Origin: an uncultured Collinsella sp.
GTDB lineage: Bacteria > Actinomycetota > Coriobacteriia > Coriobacteriales > Coriobacteriaceae
Assembly: GCA_937958315.1 (NCBI GenBank)
Contig: CALFGH010000151.1
Location: forward strand, 1 to 9,510
Direction of reading: 5' to 3'
Length of the DNA stretch: 9,510 bases
Shown piece after piece: positions 6,890 to 9,510 of this stretch. The notes under the pieces were generated by a model, which saw only the letters and a list, made by a program, of their open reading frames with translations, had not been told where the DNA came from and did not search any database. A program made the position numbers and the translations under genes. Each line of letters starts with the position of its first letter. Within the stretch, counting starts at the first letter, position 1.

Positions 6890-7025
6890 GGCGTCCTTCC
6901 GGACGGCGGGGCACGAAGTTCATCGCGAGTTCCGCACGCAAAGAAGGCCACTTAATGTGGCCTTCGTCTTGCGCAGGACTGTAGAGCAGGGAACTTCGTG
7001 CCCCGACGCCCGGGAGGACGTTTCA
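6890..7025 (-). repeat. Long-armed hairpin element, copy 2
   Basis: Arms 6892-6921 and 6991-7020 are complementary at 27 of 30 positions; one mismatch is a G-T wobble and one would be a wobble on the opposite strand. The enclosed 69 nt match the reverse complement of copy 1's core with an unbroken identical run of about 60 nt, then one indel and one substitution near the end. The arms match those of copy 1 at only 19 of 30 positions, mostly at their ends. The outer borders TGAAACGTC and GACGCC are shared. On the - strand it follows the flavodoxin gene, in the same relative orientation as copy 1 to the LTA-synthase-like gene. Confidence 0.8.
6937..6973 (-). terminator. Inner hairpin of element copy 2, probable terminator of the flavodoxin gene
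   Basis: Stem GAAGGCCAC/GTGGCCTTC (6943-6951 with 6957-6965), extended by CGCAA/TTGCG. Read on the - strand it runs into TTCTTTG, as in copy 1. It would end flavodoxin transcripts with a 3' untranslated region of about 100 nt. Confidence 0.5.
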
Positions 7026-7062
7026 TTTAGAAAGATGGACCGACCGCCGTCAGCGATGGGAG

Positions 7063-7614
7063 CTACTCCCCCAGCACGGCCTTCTTGGCGGCTGCGGCCA
7101 TGTTGTCCAGGTCCTCCTTGGTGGGATGGTCCTTTGCGGCAAACCAGTTATCGAGCAGCATCTTATAGCGCGCGTTTTCGGGTTCTTGTTCAAGCATTGC
7201 CTCGTAGCGCTGCTTTACGGCAGGGCCCATCTTGCCCTGGCACATCGCCCAGCCCGCAAGCTCGGCATCATTGGCCAAGCTAGACGATACGCGGTCGATA
7301 ATCTGCCTAAAGTACTCCTCACTGGCGCCAAAGCCGCAAGTTCCAAACAGGAAGACGCGCTTGCCGTGCAAGGCGGAGAGCAGCGACGCCACCGAAGGCG
7401 TGCACGCGCCCTTGTCGCACCAAAAACCGACGAGCACCGTGTCGGCCGCGCAGGCGCCCTGCGCCTCGAGCGCAACCTGATCTGCATCCGCATCGTCGCT
7501 CAACGCCGCGGCATGGACAAACTCAACGCCCGCAGCCTGCAGAGCGCGCTTGATCGCGCCCGAAACCATCCTGGTATTACCGCTCTTGCTGTTAACCACC
7601 AAAGAGCACGTCAT
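7063..7614 (-). CDS. Flavodoxin family protein (Flavodoxin_3 / BilS-like)
   Basis: Single-domain FMN-binding electron carrier, 183 residues, slightly longer than classical flavodoxins. The FMN phosphate loop is SKSGNT at residues 9-14, directly after the first beta strand. GFWCDKG (63-69) and VFLFGT (87-92) are typical of the short flavodoxin group (Pfam Flavodoxin_3) common in anaerobes, and the C-terminal stretch with HPTKEDL also fits that group. BilS, the flavodoxin partner of the gut bilirubin reductase, belongs to this type, but no reductase gene is next to it here, so that name is not assigned. ATG 7614 is preferred; GAGG lies 10 nt upstream. The GTG at 7620 is the alternative and sits only 4 nt from the same GAGG. 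The gene follows the ABC exporter gene by 127 nt and seems to have its own promoter. Redox partner unknown. Confidence 0.85.
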   Translation of the reverse strand: MTCSLVVNSKSGNTRMVSGAIKRALQAAGVEFVHAAALSDDADADQVALEAQGACAADTVLVGFWCDKGACTPSVASLLSALHGKRVFLFGTCGFGASEEYFRQIIDRVSSSLANDAELAGWAMCQGKMGPAVKQRYEAMLEQEPENARYKMLLDNWFAAKDHPTKEDLDNMAAAAKKAVLGE

Positions 7615-7650
7615 AGTCACGTTGCCTCGTTTCCCCCAAAACTAAAGCCA

Positions 7651-7713
7651 CTAATGCAATTTATTAGATGAATATCTTAGTACTAACGTGACAGATGTAA
7701 ACCACCGTCTGTC
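7651..7713 (-). promoter_or_regulatory. Candidate promoter and operators of the flavodoxin gene
   Basis: On the - strand TTTACA (7701-7696), a 16-nt spacer and TAAGAT (7679-7674) form a plausible sigma-70-type promoter. Two inverted repeats flank it: CTAAT/ATTAG (7651-7655 with 7663-7667, 7-nt spacer) at the expected start site, and GACAGA/TCTGTC (7690-7695 with 7708-7713, 12-nt spacer) over the -35. Such positions suit a repressor of MarR or TetR type. The second repeat could instead be a weak terminator of the ABC gene, though no T-run follows it. Confidence 0.4.
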
Positions 7714-7741
7714 GATTGATTAATTTGCCCCACAGCCGTGC

Positions 7742-9510
7742 TCACTGGGCAAACTGGCTGCGGTAGAGTTCGGCGTAGAAGCCGCCTGCCGCTAGCAGCT
7801 CGTCGTGCGTGCCGCGCTCGATAATCTGGCCGTCGCGCATCACCAGAATGCAGTCGGCGTTGCGGATCGTCGACAGGCGGTGCGCCACGACAAAACTTGT
7901 GCGACCGGCCATGAGCTCGTCGAATGCCGCCTGCACCTGCAGCTCGGTGCGGGTATCGATGCTCGAGGTCGCCTCGTCCAGCAGCAGAATCGCCGGGTCG
8001 GTGAGCATGACGCGCGCGATGCACAGCAGCTGCTTTTGGCCCTGACTAAACGTGCCGCCGTCCTCGCCAATCACCGTGTCGTAGCCGCCTGGCAGCTGCA
8101 CGATAAACTTGTGCGCGTGCGCGCGCTTGGCGGCTTCGATGACATGCTCGCGCGTAACTCCTGGGCAACCGTAAGCGATGTTGTCCGCCACCGTGCCCTC
8201 GAACAGCCACGTATCCTGCAACACCATGCCAAAGGCACGGCGCAGGCTCGCGCGCGTGTAGTCACGCGAGGAACGGCCGTCGACCATGATACGTCCTGCA
8301 TCGATATCGTAAAACCGCAGCAGCAAGTTGATGAGCGTTGTTTTGCCGCAGCCCGTGGGGCCAACGAGGGCAAAGCGCATGCCGGGCTTGGCCTCGATGC
8401 AGATATCCTGCAGCAGCTTGCGGTCGGGCACATAGCTAAAGTCCACATGCTCAAAGGTCACCTCACCCTGCGAGGCGGCAAGTTCCACGGCATCCGCCGC
8501 ATCGGGCTCCTGCTCGCGCGCATCGAGCAGCGCAAACATGCGGCGCGCCGAGGCATACGCCGTCTGGATCTGCGTAATGACGTTGGTAACCTCGTTGAAC
8601 GGCTTGGTGTACTGGTTGGCGTAGGACAGGAAAATCTGCACGCCGCCCACCGTGAGCGCAGCGGGCACGCCCGTGATCACGCCCACGCAGCCAATCACGG
8701 CAACCACGGCGTAGATGATGTTGTTGATGAAGCGCGTGCCGGGGTTGGAAAGCGAGCCCATAAACTGTGCGCGCTCACCTGCCGTATAGAGCTCGGCGTT
8801 GAGCGCGTCGAAGCGCGCTTGGGCGTTCGGGCCATAGGCAAACGCATCCACCAGTTTTTGCTCGCCCACATACTCCTCGATATGACCGCCCAGTTGACCC
8901 TGAATGCGCTGCTGTGCCGTAAAGCTCTTGTTGGAAAGCTTGGCGATGGCGCCGGCCGCAAAAATGGAAAGCGGCGTGACGAGCACCACCACGAGCGTCA
9001 TGGTCAGGTTGATGGAAAGCATAAACGCAAGCGTGCCCACGATGGTGATGACGCCGGTGAAAAGCTGGGTAAAGCCCTGCAGCAGACCGTCGCCCACCTG
9101 GTCGACATCGTTGACCACACGGCTCATGAGGTCGCCGTGGGCATGGCCGTCGATAAAGCTGAGCGGCATGCGGCTGAGCTTGTCGCTCGCCTCCACGCGC
9201 ATGTCGCGCACCGTCTCGTAGGACAAGCGGTTGACGCAATAGCCCTGCAGCCACTGGAAGGCCGCGGCGCCCACCACAACGAGCGCGAGTTTGGTAACGA
9301 GTGGCAGCAGCGCATCGAAGTCCACCTGCCCGGCGGCGACGATAAGATCGATGCCCTCACCAATGAGAATGGGCGTATAGAGCTGCAAGATCACCGAGAT
9401 GGCGGCGCTCACAAACGACGCCGTAAACGAGACGCGGTGCGGGCGAACATAGCCCAGCAGGCGGCGGGTCACCGCGCCCACGGGATAGCGCTCGGGGTCG
9501 CCGGGCTGGC
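7742..9510 (-). CDS. ABC exporter half-transporter (membrane plus ATPase domain), 5' end outside window
   Basis: ATP-driven exporter subunit with a fused six-helix membrane domain (about residues 10-310, numbered from the GTG at 9481) and an ATPase domain. Motifs: Walker A GPTGCGKTT (374-382), Q-loop VLQDTWLF, signature FSQGQ (478-482) in place of LSGGQ, Walker B ILLLDEAT with catalytic E503, D-loop SSID, and H-loop VVAHR with H534. The pairing of a catalytic Glu with a non-canonical SQGQ signature is typical of the catalytic half of heterodimeric exporters (TM288/BmrD-like). The partner is therefore probably the next gene upstream, beyond the right edge. The frame stays open to 9510 with PGDPERYPVGAVTRR around the GTG, so the GTG is internal. 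The gene ends at TGA. The exported substrate cannot be read from sequence. Confidence 0.92.
   Translation of the reverse strand, partial: QPGDPERYPVGAVTRRLLGYVRPHRVSFTASFVSAAISVILQLYTPILIGEGIDLIVAAGQVDFDALLPLVTKLALVVVGAAAFQWLQGYCVNRLSYETVRDMRVEASDKLSRMPLSFIDGHAHGDLMSRVVNDVDQVGDGLLQGFTQLFTGVITIVGTLAFMLSINLTMTLVVVLVTPLSIFAAGAIAKLSNKSFTAQQRIQGQLGGHIEEYVGEQKLVDAFAYGPNAQARFDALNAELYTAGERAQFMGSLSNPGTRFINNIIYAVVAVIGCVGVITGVPAALTVGGVQIFLSYANQYTKPFNEVTNVITQIQTAYASARRMFALLDAREQEPDAADAVELAASQGEVTFEHVDFSYVPDRKLLQDICIEAKPGMRFALVGPTGCGKTTLINLLLRFYDIDAGRIMVDGRSSRDYTRASLRRAFGMVLQDTWLFEGTVADNIAYGCPGVTREHVIEAAKRAHAHKFIVQLPGGYDTVIGEDGGTFSQGQKQLLCIARVMLTDPAILLLDEATSSIDTRTELQVQAAFDELMAGRTSFVVAHRLSTIRNADCILVMRDGQIIERGTHDELLAAGGFYAELYRSQFAQ

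Noticed and set aside
6628..6984. Small proteins encoded in the repeat strip (both strands)
   Set aside because: The 61-62 bp period shifts frame from unit to unit, so the repeated peptides are by-products of the hairpin repeats.

Overview
The window is GC-rich, Gram-positive-type chromosomal DNA. It carries a lipoteichoic-acid-synthase-like enzyme, a sortase-type surface protein with an LAxTG signal, an anaerobe-type flavodoxin and a heterodimer-type ABC exporter. This mix suggests a high-GC anaerobic gut actinobacterium of the Coriobacteriia, possibly Collinsella. That placement is inferred from protein character and composition, not from a search.

Layout. (1) 2-1981, + strand: 3' part of an LTA synthase family (MdoB-like) membrane phosphoglycerol transferase. 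(2) 1982-2359: a non-coding strip holding a long-armed hairpin element, a short variant of its inner hairpin, one GGAAA-type hairpin and a bidirectional terminator. (3) 2360-6448, - strand: a gene for a very large secreted, wall-anchored protein (signal peptide, FG-GAP/VCBS-like repeats, FN3, Ig-like domain, Pro/Thr-rich stalk, LANTG signal, membrane helix, basic tail). A single in-frame TGA at 5369-5371 splits it. (4) 6449-7062: a non-coding strip with the surface-protein promoter and two upstream boxes 22 bp apart, a tandem array of about 4.5 GGAAA hairpins with a 61-62 bp period, and a second long-armed hairpin element. (5) 7063-7614, - strand: flavodoxin family protein with its own probable promoter and operator. 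(6) 7742-9510, - strand: ABC exporter half-transporter, running off the right edge.

The most unusual content lies in the two non-coding strips. The long hairpin elements at 2004-2140 and 6890-7025 share a nearly identical central core of about 70 nt. Their roughly 30-bp arms differ in sequence (19/30 identical) yet remain self-complementary (30/30 and 27/30). Both lie in the same orientation relative to the gene upstream of them (LTA synthase, flavodoxin). Both are followed by GGAAA hairpins in the same relative orientation. This looks like a two-part family of structured 3'-end elements rather than random repeats.

Functionally, the LTA-type enzyme and the surface protein are both cell-envelope proteins, but they converge on a shared terminator and are not an operon. 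The flavodoxin and ABC genes are co-directional but separated by 127 nt containing a candidate promoter. I see no tRNA, rRNA, CRISPR array, integrase or transposase gene.
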